Source: Pseudomonadota bacterium
GTDB taxonomy: Bacteria > Pseudomonadota > Gammaproteobacteria > CAMYNG01
Direction of reading: 5' to 3'
NCBI GenBank assembly: GCA_020347585.1
Contig: CP070733.1
Location: 185,335-198,985, forward strand
DNA: 13,651 bases
The notes beneath the pieces were generated by a model. It did no database searches and was not told the origin of the DNA. It was given only the letters and a program-made list of their open reading frames with translations. Made by a program: the position numbers and the translations under genes. Shown piece by piece: positions 12,659 through 13,651 of the stretch. The first letter of the stretch is position 1. Each line of letters starts with the position of its first letter.

Positions 12659-13651
12659 AATGTTGGCCGAGTAGCGTATGGATTTCCTTGAGGAGATCGG
12701 CACCAATCTGCTTGCTGAACTGTTTCTCAACCCCGGCCGGGGCCTTGCGCCAGTCGCTTCTTTGTCCGCTACTCAGTTCGATGACCTTGGCATACTTGTC
12801 GTTCGCGATCTTTTCGCGATCTCTGGCGTCAGCTTCAGCCGCGAACTTGCGGTTGGCCTCGGTGGCCTCCTTCATGATTGCGGCAAGCTGATCCTTCAAG
12901 TCAGCGGGCAGGTTGTTCCAGAACTCGGCGCTGACCACCACCAGATAGCCGAGATAGGAATGGTTGGAAACCGAAATGTAGTCCTGTACCTCAAAGAATT
13001 TTTTCGAATAGACGTTGGACCAAGCATTTTCCTGTCCGTCAACCACACCTTGTCCAAGCGCGGTATAGACCTCCTTGAAGGGCAGTTTCTGCGGTGTGCC
13101 GCCCAGTGCCTTGATCATCGCGGCATGCACCTCGGAGGACTGGATACGGAACTTCTTGCCCTTGAAATCCTCCGGTACGCGCAGCAGCGGCTTGTCGCCA
13201 CGTATCGAAAACACCTTCATTCCGTTGTCCCAAAAGCTCAGCGCCTTGATGCCCTTGCGCTCCATCGGCGCGGTCATCGTCGCTGCGATTGGCGAATCAA
13301 CGAGCTTGTGCACGTCGTTGATATCATTGAACAGAAAGGGCAGATCAAAGGCCTGCAACTGGCGCGAGAACTTGACGAACTTGGACAGGCTGGGCGCGGC
13401 CATGATGCCTGTGGTCTTGCTGCTGCTCAGGCGCATGGTCTCCATGACCTTGTTGTCGTTGTACAGTTGCGAGTTGGGGAACACCTCCACGCGCACCTTG
13501 CCCTTGAGGCGCTCGTTCACCATCTCGGCGAACAGATCAGCGGCCTTGCCCTTGGGCGTGCCCGGCGCGACCACGTGGGAAAACTTGATGACATACTGCT
13601 CGGCCCAGGCAGCACCACTGAGCATTGCTGCCAGGCAAAGAGATAAAATCA
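12657..13651 (-). CDS. dctP: TRAP transporter solute-binding protein DctP, N-terminus cut by window edge
   Basis: The visible 330 residues are nearly the whole protein. The frame is open to the window edge (ILSLCLAA before the ATG at 13625), so that ATG is probably inside the signal peptide and the true start lies beyond 13651; cleavage is expected after AWA. The mature start (EQYVIKFSHVVAPGTPKG) and FPNSQLYNDNKVME are typical of DctP. The substrate-contacting arginine lies in KKFRIQSSEVHAAMIKALGG, and VVDGQENAWSNVYSKKFFEVQ completes the family signature. These features resemble succinate/fumarate/malate-binding DctP of the Rhodobacter type, so C4-dicarboxylates are the best guess; other organic acids are possible. 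It is periplasmic and delivers ligand to DctQM. Confidence 0.95.
   Translation of the reverse strand, partial: ILSLCLAAMLSGAAWAEQYVIKFSHVVAPGTPKGKAADLFAEMVNERLKGKVRVEVFPNSQLYNDNKVMETMRLSSSKTTGIMAAPSLSKFVKFSRQLQAFDLPFLFNDINDVHKLVDSPIAATMTAPMERKGIKALSFWDNGMKVFSIRGDKPLLRVPEDFKGKKFRIQSSEVHAAMIKALGGTPQKLPFKEVYTALGQGVVDGQENAWSNVYSKKFFEVQDYISVSNHSYLGYLVVVSAEFWNNLPADLKDQLAAIMKEATEANRKFAAEADARDREKIANDKYAKVIELSSGQRSDWRKAPAGVEKQFSKQIGADLLKEIHTLLGQH

Noticed and set aside
12678..13646. A 322-codon open frame on the plus strand opposite dctP
   Set aside because: It is the antisense shadow of a clearly recognisable DctP in GC-rich DNA, and its translation resembles no protein family.
1..13651. Defence island, prophage, CRISPR array or mobile element
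   Set aside because: No direct repeat array, transposase, integrase, tRNA-adjacent integration or nuclease/ATPase defence cluster was found. The CPBP protease and DUF429 protein alone do not make a defence system.

Overview
The window looks like chromosomal DNA of a gammaproteobacterium with fairly high G+C. The pointers are a YqcC-family protein, a YihY/BrkB membrane protein with a winged-helix tail, a PflX-type radical SAM protein, a large periplasmic L,D-transpeptidase of the YcbB/LdtD type, and a DctPQM TRAP transporter. A marine or otherwise free-living heterotroph would fit, but this is inference from gene content only. I see no rRNA, tRNA, CRISPR array, insertion sequence, integrase or phage gene.

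Layout. Positions 1-195 hold the 3' end of an unrecognised gene. A radical SAM gene (227-1183, minus) converges on it. A divergent L,D-transpeptidase (1302-2939, plus) is followed by four further plus-strand genes: two small cysteine-bearing proteins (3068-3265; 3287-3565, the latter a winged helix plus zinc ribbon), a third small four-cysteine protein (3671-3919), and a membrane-anchored M16 metallopeptidase (about 4054-5520) that probably starts at TTG. After a 234-base gap with a perfect TATAAT come a small FHA-domain protein (5755-6171) and a DUF429 RNase H-fold protein (6310-7047).

A cysteine-rich hypothetical (7087-7476, minus) and a Sel1-repeat periplasmic protein (7697-8281, plus) diverge from a regulatory gap. 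That gap holds an FNR/Anr-like box and a perfect 7-bp inverted repeat. YihY (8294-9658, minus) is divergent from yqcC (9799-10158, plus) and a CPBP intramembrane protease (10190-10762, plus). The right end is a minus-strand dctP-dctQ-dctM operon (13651 down to 10791) for C4-dicarboxylate or related organic acid uptake. The dctP start lies outside the window, and a terminator-like hairpin separates dctP from dctQ.

The genes read as housekeeping and conserved-hypothetical functions rather than one island. A recurring theme is the cell envelope: peptidoglycan cross-linking, a periplasmic tail-anchored peptidase, a Sel1 protein, YihY, a CPBP protease and TRAP uptake. A second theme is small cysteine-rich proteins. 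I found no convincing evidence of a new multi-gene defence or mobile system. The most interesting items are the regulatory gap at 7508-7549, the dctP/dctQ hairpin, the start and anchoring of the M16 peptidase, and the small cysteine protein cluster at 3043-3919.
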